This document shows positions 1 through 7,029 of a stretch of DNA of 31,988 nt, one piece after another. The translations under genes were made by a program, and so were the position numbers. Each line of letters opens with the position of its first letter. The stretch's first letter is position 1. The DNA comes from Sphingomonas sp. CCH21-G11 (lineage in GTDB: Bacteria > Pseudomonadota > Alphaproteobacteria > Sphingomonadales > Sphingomonadaceae): contig NZ_LSHX01000048.1 of the NCBI RefSeq assembly GCF_001555965.1, positions 1 to 31,988 of the forward strand, written 5' to 3'. The notes below the pieces were generated by a model. The model was given only the letters and a program-made list of their open reading frames with translations. It was not told the origin of the DNA and did not search any database.

Positions 1-100
1 GCCGAGCCACAGCTCCTCGCCCGCCCCCAGCTGGATCAGCCGCTCGGCCAGCGGCTTCGACGTTCACCGCCTTGCGGCGGGCGAGGAGCTGTGGCTCGGC
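1..100. repeat. 25-bp perfect inverted repeat at the left edge (arms 1-25 and 76-100)
   Basis: Bases 1-25 are the exact reverse complement of 76-100, with a 50-base loop. The right arm lies inside ispF codons encoding AGEELWLG. Beyond the 25 bp the match stops abruptly (base 26 against 75). A perfect inverted copy of coding sequence at the very start of the record is typical of a fold-back chimera at a contig end, although a natural hairpin cannot be excluded from sequence alone. Confidence 0.9.
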
Positions 101-526
101 GGCGTCCGCATCCCGCATCACAAGGGGCTGGCCGGGCACAGCGACGCCGATGTCGCGCTTCACGCGATCACCGATGCGCTGCTCGGCACGATCGCCGCCG
201 GCGATATCGGCACGCACTTCCCGCCCAGCGACCCGCAATGGCGCGGCGCGGAGTCGGCGCAGTTCCTGACCCATGCCGCCGGGCTCGTCGCGGCGCAGGG
301 CGGCATCATCGATTTCATCGACCTGACCCTGATCTGCGAAGCGCCTAAGGTCGGGCCCCATCGCGACGCGATGCGCGACCGCATCGCCGGCTTGTTGCGG
401 CTTGGCACCGGGCAGGTTAGCATCAAGGCGACGACGACCGAGCGCCTCGGCTTTACCGGACGGGGCGAAGGCATCGCGGCGCAGGCGATCGCGACCATCA
501 GGCTTCCGGCGGAGAAAGTGGCGTGA
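1..526 (+). CDS. ispF: 2-C-methyl-D-erythritol 2,4-cyclodiphosphate synthase (IspF, or the C-terminal half of a bifunctional IspDF), 5' end missing
   Basis: IspF cyclises CDP-ME 2-phosphate to MEcPP in the cytosolic MEP isoprenoid pathway. The frame ending in TGA at 524-526 reads FDVHRL from position 56, which supplies the metal-binding Asp and His. It is followed by [17 protein letters not shown] (third zinc ligand and helix), [12 protein letters not shown], and near the end [16 protein letters not shown], the classical IspF C-terminal signature. From FDVH to the stop there are about 156 codons, so the IspF domain is essentially complete, but no start codon is visible. Many alphaproteobacteria fuse IspD upstream, so this may be the end of ispDF. 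Upstream of about position 50 the reading is unreliable: the usual G-x-G before FDVH reads S-A-S-G, and bases 1-25 are a perfect inverted copy of 76-100. The next gene starts 4 bp downstream on the same strand. Confidence 0.9.
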   Translation, partial: PSHSSSPAPSWISRSASGFDVHRLAAGEELWLGGVRIPHHKGLAGHSDADVALHAITDALLGTIAAGDIGTHFPPSDPQWRGAESAQFLTHAAGLVAAQGGIIDFIDLTLICEAPKVGPHRDAMRDRIAGLLRLGTGQVSIKATTTERLGFTGRGEGIAAQAIATIRLPAEKVA

Positions 527-530
527 ACCC

Positions 531-1073
531 ATGATGAGATCGACCGTGCTTCGATGGCTCGCCGCCGCGGCGCTGTTCGCAGCGAGCGGCGCGAGCGCGC
601 TCGCCGCCCAGCGCCAGGCGTCCCTGCCCTGCATCCCGTCTGCCGATGCGGAGGCGCTGTTCGTCTATGTCCTGCCCGATCTGGTGCGCGAAGTCGGCAA
701 TCGCTGCGCGTCGGCCCTGCCCGCTTCCGCCTATCTGCGCACCGGCACCGGCCGGCTGACCGCGCGCTACGCCGATGAGGGCGCGCGCACCTGGCCGGCG
801 GCGCGCCGCGCGCTCGGCGCACTGGTCGGCGACGAGAACCTTGCATTCCTCGATTCGCAATTTGCCCGGCCGATGGTCGGTGCGCTCGCCGGGCCGCTGA
901 TCGCCGCGCGGGTCGATGTCGCCGATTGCCCGGTCATCGATCGCGCACTGGCACTGGTCGAGCCGCTGCCGCCGCGCAACACCGCCGCGCTGCTCGTCCT
1001 GTTCGCCCAGATCGATGCGCGCGCGCAGAACAGCCGCACCCGCGCGCTCAACATCTGTCCGCTGCCGCGATGA
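531..1073 (+). CDS. Secreted four-cysteine protein of unknown function
   Basis: I do not recognise a family. The ORF gives 180 aa starting MMRSTVLRW. Residues 5-26 form a signal peptide: a positive start, a hydrophobic Ala/Leu stretch, and an A-L-A-A cleavage-like site before QRQAS. The mature part has exactly four cysteines (about C34, C59, C133, C176), suggesting two disulfides in a small, mostly helical periplasmic protein. It starts 4 bp after the ispF stop, and its TGA overlaps the ATG of the CinA-like gene (ATGA at 1070-1073), so the three genes are probably co-transcribed. Two ATGs lie in tandem at 531 and 534; I use the first. The same frame is open upstream to 402, but that extension lies inside ispF and would precede the signal peptide. 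Confidence 0.75.
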   Translation: MMRSTVLRWLAAAALFAASGASALAAQRQASLPCIPSADAEALFVYVLPDLVREVGNRCASALPASAYLRTGTGRLTARYADEGARTWPAARRALGALVGDENLAFLDSQFARPMVGALAGPLIAARVDVADCPVIDRALALVEPLPPRNTAALLVLFAQIDARAQNSRTRALNICPLPR

Positions 1074-1591
1074 CCATCGACACACTGCTGCCGCCCGAAC
1101 TGGTCGCCGCCGCCCGCCGGGTGATCGAGGCGAACCGCACCGCCGGTCGCCGCATCGCGCTCGCCGAAAGCTGCACCGGTGGTTTGGTCGCCGCCGCGCT
1201 GACCGAGATTTCGGGCTCGTCCGACGTGCTGGAGGGCGGCTTCATCACCTATTCCAACGTCGCCAAGATGGATTTGCTCAAGGTCAGCCTGGACGTGCTC
1301 GACACGTTCGGCGCGGTGTCGATCGCAACCGCATGGAGCATGGCACAGGGCGCGCTGAAGGCAACGCGCGCCGACGTCGCGGTCGCAATCACCGGGGTCG
1401 CGGGTCCCGGCGGCGGCACGGAGAAGAAGCCGGTCGGCACGGTCGTCTTCGCGCGCGCCGAACGCGGCGGCGATCCGAAGGACGTGGTCGCCGACAGCAG
1501 GCTGTTTGAAAACAACGGTCGCGGCGGAATCCGGCTTCAGGCGGCGCTGTGTGCGCTCGATTTGCTGATGCCGCCGTCGGTCGCGCCATAA
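1070..1591 (+). CDS. pncC: CinA C-terminal-domain family protein (PncC-type nicotinamide-nucleotide amidohydrolase)
   Basis: The PncC/CinA-C family deamidates nicotinamide mononucleotide to nicotinate mononucleotide, recycling NAD breakdown products in the cytosol. The protein is 173 aa, the length of a stand-alone CinA-C domain without the N-terminal MoCF-like half. Visible signatures are LAESCTGGLVAAALTEISGSS (residues about 24-44, containing the catalytic Ser of the SCTGG motif), FITYSNVAK, and AITGVAGPGGGTEKKPVGTV. The start overlaps the preceding stop by 4 bp, suggesting translational coupling. The 3' end overlaps the convergent COQ10-like gene by 55 bp (1537-1591). The family is certain; substrate specificity is inferred from the family. 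Confidence 0.92.
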   Translation: MTIDTLLPPELVAAARRVIEANRTAGRRIALAESCTGGLVAAALTEISGSSDVLEGGFITYSNVAKMDLLKVSLDVLDTFGAVSIATAWSMAQGALKATRADVAVAITGVAGPGGGTEKKPVGTVVFARAERGGDPKDVVADSRLFENNGRGGIRLQAALCALDLLMPPSVAP

Positions 1592-2013
1592 AGCGTCGCG
1601 GCGCGCGCCTCGAACGCGCCGATCATCTTGCGCAGCGCGCGGTCGAACACCTGGCCGGCCAGCATTTCGAACATCCGGTTCTTGAACGCGAAGTCGACGC
1701 AGAAATCGACCGCGCAGCCGCCCGCGCCGTCGGGCCGGAAGCGCCAGTCGTTGCGCAGATATTTGAGCGGCCCGTCGACATATTCGACATGCAGATGCTC
1801 GGGCCGCGACTTGGTGACCTTCGACGTGAAGGTCTCGCGCAATCCCTTGAAACCGACGATCATGTCGGCGACCATTTCGGTGTCGTTGTTCGACCGCACC
1901 CGGATCGCGCTGACCCAGGGCAGGAACTCGGCATAGCGGCCGACATCGGCGACCATGTCGAACATCTGTTCGGGGGTGTAGGGCAAGACCCGCGTCTCGC
2001 TGTGCTTCGGCAT
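1537..2013 (-). CDS. COQ10 / RatA-type START-domain protein (ubiquinone-binding coenzyme Q chaperone family)
   Basis: The 158-aa protein beginning MPKHSETRVLPYTPEQMFDM matches the COQ10/RatA family. Signatures are the YTPEQMFDMVADVGRYAEFLPW N-terminal strand-helix, FKGLRETFTSKV, the GPLKYLRNDWRF strand and a C-terminal helix ending FEARAATLYG. Members carry a START/SRPBCC hydrophobic cavity. In alphaproteobacteria and mitochondria they are thought to deliver ubiquinone to respiratory complexes; in E. coli the homologue was named RatA toxin, a label I would not transfer. It begins 4 bp downstream of the lipA stop, so the two form one operon. A longer reading from 2079 would lie inside lipA and is not used. 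The 3' end overlaps the opposite-strand pncC-like gene by 55 bp. Confidence 0.9.
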   Translation of the reverse strand: MPKHSETRVLPYTPEQMFDMVADVGRYAEFLPWVSAIRVRSNNDTEMVADMIVGFKGLRETFTSKVTKSRPEHLHVEYVDGPLKYLRNDWRFRPDGAGGCAVDFCVDFAFKNRMFEMLAGQVFDRALRKMIGAFEARAATLYGATDGGISKSSAHSAA

Positions 2014-2017
2014 CGCG

Positions 2018-2959
2018 TCAGGCCCTGGCGAGCTTCGCCTCGCGCGCGGCGCGCAGCCGTGCGAAATCGTCGCCGGCATGATAGCTCGACCGCGTCAGCG
2101 GCGACGATGCGACCAGCAGGAACCCCTTGGCCCGCGCGATCGCAGCAAAGGAATCGAACGCCTGGGGCGTCACGAAATCCATCACCTTGGCGTGACGCGG
2201 CGTCGGCTGGAGATACTGGCCCATCGTCAGAAAATCGACATCGGCCGACCGCATGTCGTCCATCACCTGGTGCACTTCCAGCCGCTGCTCGCCCAGGCCC
2301 AGCATGATGCCCGACTTGGTGAAGATCGACGGGTCGTGGCGCTTCACGCTCTCCAGCAGCCGCAGCGACGCATAATAGCGCGCGCCCGGCCGTATCGTCG
2401 GATAAAGCCGCGGCACGGTTTCGAGATTATGGTTATAGACGTCGGGCCGCGCCGCCACGATCGCCTCGACCGCGGCCTCGGCCTTGTTGCGGAAATCGGG
2501 GGTCAGGATCTCGATCGTCGTGCGCGGCGTGTTCCGCCGCAGCGCCTCGATCACCTTGACGAACTGGCTCGCGCCGCCATCCGGCAAATCGTCGCGGTCG
2601 ACCGAGGTGATGACGATATGCTCAAGCCCCAGCTCGGCGGCGGCGACCGCGACATGCTCGGGCTCCAGCGGGTCGACCTTGCGCGGCATCCCCGTCTTGA
2701 CGTTACAGAAGGCGCAGGCGCGCGTGCACACATCGCCCAGGATCATCACCGTCGCGTGCTTCTTGGTCCAGCACTCGCCGATATTGGGGCACGCCGCCTC
2801 CTCGCATACCGTCGCCAGGTTGAGCCGGCGCATCAGCTGGCGCGTCTCGGCAAAGCCGGTCGAGGTCGGTGCCTTGACGCGGATCCAGTCGGGCTTGCGC
2901 TGGCGCGGTTCGGACGCAGCCGGCGTGGCGGGACGAAGGACGGGGCTGGGATCGTTCAT
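2018..2959 (-). CDS. lipA: Lipoyl synthase
   Basis: LipA is a radical-SAM enzyme that inserts two sulfurs into octanoyl groups on lipoyl carrier domains of pyruvate and 2-oxoglutarate dehydrogenases. The product is 313 aa. Both iron-sulfur binding motifs are visible: the auxiliary cluster cysteines in [12 protein letters not shown] (C52, C57, C63) and the radical-[11 protein letters not shown] motif (C78, C82, C85). Also present are [30 protein letters not shown] and the C-terminal RSSYHA, whose serine ligates the auxiliary cluster. The ATG at 2959 is preferred because it opens directly into the family N terminus; a TTG at 2995 would add 12 atypical residues. No strong Shine-Dalgarno is seen. 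It is the first gene of a two-gene operon with the COQ10-like gene. Confidence 0.97.
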   Translation of the reverse strand: MNDPSPVLRPATPAASEPRQRKPDWIRVKAPTSTGFAETRQLMRRLNLATVCEEAACPNIGECWTKKHATVMILGDVCTRACAFCNVKTGMPRKVDPLEPEHVAVAAAELGLEHIVITSVDRDDLPDGGASQFVKVIEALRRNTPRTTIEILTPDFRNKAEAAVEAIVAARPDVYNHNLETVPRLYPTIRPGARYYASLRLLESVKRHDPSIFTKSGIMLGLGEQRLEVHQVMDDMRSADVDFLTMGQYLQPTPRHAKVMDFVTPQAFDSFAAIARAKGFLLVASSPLTRSSYHAGDDFARLRAAREAKLARA

Positions 2960-3046
2960 GGCCAGCGAGATAGCGATGCGCTCCGGCGCGCACAACCATC
3001 GCCCGCATCGCGGGCACGGGCGGACGCGGCGTCACGTAACAAATCA

Positions 3047-3076
3047 TTGCTGGCCCGCCTCATGCGGATGCAATAT
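3047..3076 (+). promoter_or_regulatory. Candidate sigma-70 promoter for the carbonic anhydrase gene
   Basis: TTGCTG (3047-3052) and CAATAT (3071-3076) are separated by 18 bp, about 55 bp upstream of the ATG at 3132, in the divergent gap between lipA and the carbonic anhydrase gene. It is one of the few AT-rich patches in the gap. Identified by pattern only. Confidence 0.35.
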
Positions 3077-3131
3077 GCCCGCAGGGTCGCTACTTCAACC
3101 GAGCGGATTTGACCGATCGAACGGAGTACCC

Positions 3132-3764
3132 ATGACCGATTTCACCGACCTGCTCGATGGCTATCAGCGGTTCCGGACCGCGGATTATCGTCGCCAGCGC
3201 GAACGCTGGGAGACGCTGGCCGAGGGCCAGGCGCCCAAGCTGATGGTCATTGCCTGCTCCGACAGCCGCGTCGAGCCCGCGCAGATCTTCGACACGCTGC
3301 CCGGCGAGATTTTCGTCGTGCGCAACGTCGCCAATCTGGTTCCGCCGTTCGAGACGTCGCCGGGCCATCACGGCGTCTCGGCCGCGCTCGAATTTGCGGT
3401 GACCAAGCTCGAGGTCGAGGAAATCGTCGTCATGGGCCATGGCAAGTGCGGCGGCGCTCATGCCGCGCTGACCGGCATGTTCCATGATTCCGCCCCGGGC
3501 GAGGGCGGCTTCGTCCATGACTGGGTCAGCCTGCTCGACGATGCGCGTGCGCGGGTGCGTGCCAAGTTCGGCGACAGCCCGGAGGCCGCGCGCGAGATGG
3601 AGCTGGAAACCGTGCGCACCTCGATCGCCAATCTGCGCACCTTCCCCTTCATTCCCGAGCGCGAGGCGGCGGGCAAGCTCAAGCTCCACGGCGCCTTTTT
3701 CGCGATCAGCGACGGCGTGCTCCACGTGATGGGCCCCGACGGCGAGTTCCGCGCCGCAGCCTGA
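3132..3764 (+). CDS. can: Beta-class carbonic anhydrase
   Basis: Cytosolic zinc enzyme interconverting CO2 and bicarbonate, supplying bicarbonate to carboxylases. The product is 210 aa, the usual beta-CA length. Zinc ligands are visible as C42 with the Asp/Arg dyad in CSDSR (C42, D44, R46) and the HGKC motif (H103, C106). RNVANLVPP and the LEFAV helix are typical, as is the C-terminal HGAFFAISDGVLHVM strand pair. The ATG at 3132 has an AACGGAG-like ribosome-binding site 6-7 bp upstream. The same frame is open far upstream (to 2484) through lipA on the other strand, but that part is an antisense shadow. Single-gene unit, divergent from lipA and convergent with the small ORF and ppk2. Confidence 0.96.
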   Translation: MTDFTDLLDGYQRFRTADYRRQRERWETLAEGQAPKLMVIACSDSRVEPAQIFDTLPGEIFVVRNVANLVPPFETSPGHHGVSAALEFAVTKLEVEEIVVMGHGKCGGAHAALTGMFHDSAPGEGGFVHDWVSLLDDARARVRAKFGDSPEAAREMELETVRTSIANLRTFPFIPEREAAGKLKLHGAFFAISDGVLHVMGPDGEFRAAA

Positions 3765-3770
3765 TCTGCG

Positions 3771-3869
3771 TCAGCCGCCGGCCGCCTCGCCCAGCAGCAA
3801 CGCGACGAGCAGGCCGAGCGCGGTCGCGATCAGCGCGCCTGAGACGACCGCCGCCAGGGTCATCACCAT
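3771..3869 (-). CDS. Very small membrane protein (32 aa), putative
   Basis: Reading the minus strand from the ATG at 3869 gives MVMTLAAVVSGALIATALGL followed by LVALLLGEAAGG and a TGA at 3771-3773. The entire peptide is one predicted transmembrane helix with small Gly/Ala residues. It starts 21 bp after the ppk2 stop on the same strand and ends 6 bp short of the convergent carbonic anhydrase stop, so it fills the gap exactly, which is what a real small gene would do. There is no strong Shine-Dalgarno. In GC-rich DNA a short Ala/Leu/Val ORF can arise by chance, so conservation in relatives is needed. No function is proposed. Confidence 0.45.
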   Translation of the reverse strand: MVMTLAAVVSGALIATALGLLVALLLGEAAGG

Positions 3870-3890
3870 GGCGGGCCTGGGCTCGCCGCG

Positions 3891-4667
3891 TCACTTCGCG
3901 GCGAGCGTGGCGCGCGCCATCGCCTCGAAATCGGGGTCGAGCGCCGACGGCGTCATCGACACCTTTGCCTCCAGCGCATCGGCGATCGCGGTCAGCGCCG
4001 CGATCCGTGCCGCCTTGCGGTCATTGCCGTCGATCACCGTCCAGGGCGCGACCTTGGTGTCGGTGCGCGCAAACATGTCGGCCATCGCGTTAAGATAGTC
4101 GGCGCGCCGCGCGCGGTTGCGATAATCCTCCGCCCCGGTCTTCCAGTGCTTCCATGGATCGTCCAGCCGCTCGGCAAATTCGCGGTCCTGCGTTTCCTGG
4201 GTGATGTGGATGAACAGCTTGACCAGGGTCACGCCGGCTTCGGCCTGCTGCGCCTCGAACGCGTTGATCTCGTCATAGCCGCGCTTCCACTCCGCCTTGG
4301 TCGCGAAACCCTCGACCCGCTCGACCAGCACGCGGCCGTACCAGGTGCGGTCGAACACGTTGATATCGCCCGGCTGGGGGAGCTTGGTCCAGAAACGGTA
4401 GAGGAAATGCCGCCCCTTCTCTTCCGGCGTCGGCGCACCGATCGGATAGACCTCGAAATAGCGCGGGTCCCACAGCGACGTCAGCCGCTTGATGATCCCG
4501 CCCTTGCCCGCCGCATCCCACCCCTCGATCGCGATGATGGCGGCGCGCTTGTGACAGATATGCGCGACCTGGATGCGCTCCAGGCGTTCCTGCACATCCT
4601 TCAGCGCATCGGAATAGTTGCCCGCGAACAACGCGCCGCGTTCATAGTCGGAGAGCTTGATGGTCAT
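3891..4667 (-). CDS. ppk2: Polyphosphate kinase 2 family protein
   Basis: PPK2 enzymes transfer phosphate between polyphosphate and nucleoside mono- or diphosphates, mostly in the direction of nucleotide synthesis. The 258-aa product from MTIKLSDYERG has the P-loop kinase fold signatures: Walker A within EGWDAAGKGG (about residue 48 onward), the GAPTPEEKGRHFLYRFW segment, Walker B FDRTWYGRVLVERVEGF, and the lid/arginine region EFAERLDDPWKHWKTGAEDY, ending APWTVIDGNDRKAAR. This single-domain form is the common size. Which class (AMP-, ADP- or GDP-using) cannot be settled from motifs alone. An in-frame ATG at 4688 would add 7 residues; I prefer 4667. A second polyphosphate kinase (ppk1) and an exopolyphosphatase lie 5-8 kb away. 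Confidence 0.93.
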   Translation of the reverse strand: MTIKLSDYERGALFAGNYSDALKDVQERLERIQVAHICHKRAAIIAIEGWDAAGKGGIIKRLTSLWDPRYFEVYPIGAPTPEEKGRHFLYRFWTKLPQPGDINVFDRTWYGRVLVERVEGFATKAEWKRGYDEINAFEAQQAEAGVTLVKLFIHITQETQDREFAERLDDPWKHWKTGAEDYRNRARRADYLNAMADMFARTDTKVAPWTVIDGNDRKAARIAALTAIADALEAKVSMTPSALDPDFEAMARATLAAK

Positions 4668-4732
4668 GGGCGCGAGTGTGGCCGGCATGGACGGTCAGGG
4701 CAAGCGGCGGACTGCCAGCCTTTCTCAAAGCC

Positions 4733-5080
4733 TTCACCCCGTCCCTGTGCCGGGCTCCACCGCGCCATCAGAGCGTGATAACGTTGGAGTGACGCGCGCT
4801 CTGGCGATGTCCTCGTCATCCCTGCCTTGTGCCGAGGTTCACGGGCGAAATGTCACAACCTTCGGCACTGCGCGGCCCGGTGGACCCCGGCACAAGGCCG
4901 GGGTGACGATCCGAGAGTGGTAACAATGTGGCGGAGCGGGGCAGGTTTGGAAGGCCAGGACGAGCGCGACCCCGCCCCTTCCCTTCGTCACCCCGGCCTC
5001 GTGCCGGGGTCCACCGCGCCCAGTGAACCAACGTTCGCTCAGCACGGCACCGTGTATGCCGGCACGAGGCCGGCACGACG
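4733..5080. repeat. Cluster of REP-like palindromes in the 433-bp ppk2-aspS gap
   Basis: The gap between ppk2 (starts 4667) and aspS (ends 5122) holds no gene I can support. It is filled with copies of a palindrome of about 29 bp: CGTCACCCCGGCC, a short variable centre, then GCCGGGGTCCAC. Good copies are 4880-4908 (inverted) and 4986-5014 (direct). Decayed copies are 4733-4760 and 4814-4842 (direct), and a partial one lies at 5055-5080. Homology extends outward from the two best copies (GCGCGG/CACTG-like flanks in mirror order), so they form an inverted pair, as in bacterial interspersed mosaic elements. There is no poly-T run, so these are not classical intrinsic terminators, though they may stabilise 3' ends. 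Confidence 0.85.
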
Positions 5081-5121
5081 AATGAGCGAGCGGTGGCTCC
5101 GAACTAGCGTCCGAGCGCCCC

Positions 5122-6912
5122 TTACCCCTTCGCCGCTTCCACCAGCCGGATGTTCAGCTCGCGCAGCTGCTTGGCGCTGACCGGGCCCGGTGCGCCCATC
5201 ATCAGGTCTTCGGCCTTCTGGGTCATCGGGAAGGTGATGACTTCGCGGATGTTCGGCTCGTCCGCCAGCAGCATGACGATGCGGTCGACGCCGGGCGCGG
5301 AGCCGCCGTGCGGCGGCGCGCCGAACTTGAAGGCGTTGATCATGCCCGCAAAATTCGTGTCGACGTCCTCGCGGGTATAGCCGGCGATCTCGAACGCCTT
5401 GTACATGATCTCCGGCCGATGGTTCCGGATCGCGCCCGACGACAGCTCCACGCCGTTGCAGACGATGTCATACTGGTACGCCAGCACCTCGAGCGGATCC
5501 TTGGTCTCCAGCGCCTCCAGCTCGCCCTGCGGCATCGAGAACGGATTGTGGCTGAAATCGACCTTTTTCGCATCCTCGTCATATTCGAACATCGGGAAGT
5601 CGACGATCCAGCAGAATTCGAAGCGGCTGTCGTCGATCAGCTTCAGCTCCTCGGCCACGCGCGTGCGCGCCAGACCCGCGAGCTTCGCGGCCTGTGCCTC
5701 CTTGCCGGCGGCGAAGAACACGCCGTCATCCGGGCCGAGCCCCAGCGCCTCGACCAGCTTCGCCGTCGCTTCCGCCCCGTGGTTCTTGGCGATCGGCCCG
5801 CCGGGCTCGCCACCTTTGATGTTGATATAGCCCAGCCCCGAAAAGCCTTCGGACTTGGCCCAGTTGTTCATATCGTCGAAGAACTTCCGGCTGCCCGCGC
5901 CCGCACCGGGTGCCGGGATCGCTCGGATCACGCTGCCGCTGTCGACCAGCGACGCGAAGATGCCGAAGCCCGAACCCCGGAAATGATCGGTCACGTCGAC
6001 GATCTCGATCGGATTGCGCAGGTCAGGCTTGTCGTTGCCATATTTCAGCATCGATTCGCGGTACGGGATGCGGCGGAACGGCAGCGACGACACGGTGCGA
6101 CCCTTGCCCTGCCAGTCGGCAAACTCCTCGAACACGCCGTGCAGCACCGGCTCGATCGCTGCAAAAACATCGTCTTGCGTGACGAAGCTCATTTCGAAAT
6201 CGAGCTGATAGAACTCGCCGGGCGACCGGTCGGCGCGCGCATCCTCGTCGCGGAAGCACGGCGCGATCTGGAAATAGCGGTCGAAGCCGGCGACCATCAG
6301 CAGCTGCTTGAACATCTGCGGCGCCTGGGGCAGCGCATAGAACTTCCCCGGATGGACGCGGCTGGGGACCAGATAGTCGCGCGCGCCCTCGGGCGACGAC
6401 GCGGTCAGGATCGGCGTCTGGAACTCGGTAAAGCCCTGGTCGATCATCCGGCGGCGCAGCGAAGCGATCACCTGCGCGCGCAGCATGATGTTGGCGTGAA
6501 CCTTTTCGCGCCGCAGGTCGAGGTAGCGATAGCGCAGGCGGATATCCTCGGGATATTCCGCCTCGCCCGCGACCGGCATCGGCAGCTCGTGGGCGGCCGA
6601 CTGGACGGTGACGCCGCGCGCAAACACCTCGATCTCGCCGGTCGGCAGATTGGCGTTGATCGTCGCGTCCGACCGCTTCTTGACCACGCCATCGATCGTC
6701 ACGACCGACTCCGTGCGGATCGACTCCAGCGCCGGCAATGCGGGTGAATCGCTGTCCGCGACGATCTGGGTAATGCCGTAATGATCGCGCAGGTCGATGA
6801 ACAGCACGCCGCCATGGTCGCGCTTGCGGTGGACCCAGCCCGACAGTCGGACGGTCTCGCCGACCTGGGCGGCGGTCAGCTGGGCGCAGTGATGGGTGCG
6901 ATAGGCGTGCAT
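5122..6912 (-). CDS. aspS: Aspartyl-tRNA synthetase (probably non-discriminating Asp/Asn type)
   Basis: Class II synthetase charging tRNA-Asp, 596 aa, the usual bacterial length including the GAD insertion. Order: N-terminal OB-fold anticodon-binding domain ([15 protein letters not shown] at about 21-35), [24 protein letters not shown] (motif 1 and flipping loop), motif 2 [19 protein letters not shown], insertion domain, then motif 3 [17 protein letters not shown]. His at residue 33 sits where non-discriminating bacterial AspRS (as in Pseudomonas aeruginosa, His31) carries His and E. coli carries Leu. It therefore may also charge tRNA-Asn, with GatCAB completing Asn-tRNA; this is an inference. 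The start is the ATG at 6912; the frame stays open to 7800 on the antisense strand of rnd, which is not coding. Divergent from rnd across 117 bp. Confidence 0.97.
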   Translation of the reverse strand: MHAYRTHHCAQLTAAQVGETVRLSGWVHRKRDHGGVLFIDLRDHYGITQIVADSDSPALPALESIRTESVVTIDGVVKKRSDATINANLPTGEIEVFARGVTVQSAAHELPMPVAGEAEYPEDIRLRYRYLDLRREKVHANIMLRAQVIASLRRRMIDQGFTEFQTPILTASSPEGARDYLVPSRVHPGKFYALPQAPQMFKQLLMVAGFDRYFQIAPCFRDEDARADRSPGEFYQLDFEMSFVTQDDVFAAIEPVLHGVFEEFADWQGKGRTVSSLPFRRIPYRESMLKYGNDKPDLRNPIEIVDVTDHFRGSGFGIFASLVDSGSVIRAIPAPGAGAGSRKFFDDMNNWAKSEGFSGLGYINIKGGEPGGPIAKNHGAEATAKLVEALGLGPDDGVFFAAGKEAQAAKLAGLARTRVAEELKLIDDSRFEFCWIVDFPMFEYDEDAKKVDFSHNPFSMPQGELEALETKDPLEVLAYQYDIVCNGVELSSGAIRNHRPEIMYKAFEIAGYTREDVDTNFAGMINAFKFGAPPHGGSAPGVDRIVMLLADEPNIREVITFPMTQKAEDLMMGAPGPVSAKQLRELNIRLVEAAKG

Positions 6913-7029
6913 GACGTTGCGGTCTCTAGTTTCGCGGCGCGGCCCCGCGCCGCCGGTGAAAATGCGAGCCGCGCGAATCCGCGCCGCGCCACCCTTTGTC
7001 AAGCGGCGCGACATGGCTATGGAAGGAAG

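Noticed and set aside
1537..2013. Calling the COQ10-like gene a RatA toxin of a toxin-antitoxin pair
   Set aside because: No RatB-like partner is adjacent; it sits in an operon with lipA, which fits the respiratory quinone role.
2484..3131. N-terminal extension of the carbonic anhydrase frame
   Set aside because: It is antisense to lipA, and the enzyme starts at the ATG with a ribosome-binding site at 3132.
4880..5014. Palindromes as Rho-independent terminators or CRISPR repeats
   Set aside because: No U-tract follows the hairpins, and copies alternate in orientation with irregular spacers, unlike a CRISPR array.
6996..7023. TTGTCA...TATGGA (16-bp spacer) as an rnd promoter
   Set aside because: The start of transcription would fall on or next to the ATG and make the strong Shine-Dalgarno useless, so the match is probably accidental.
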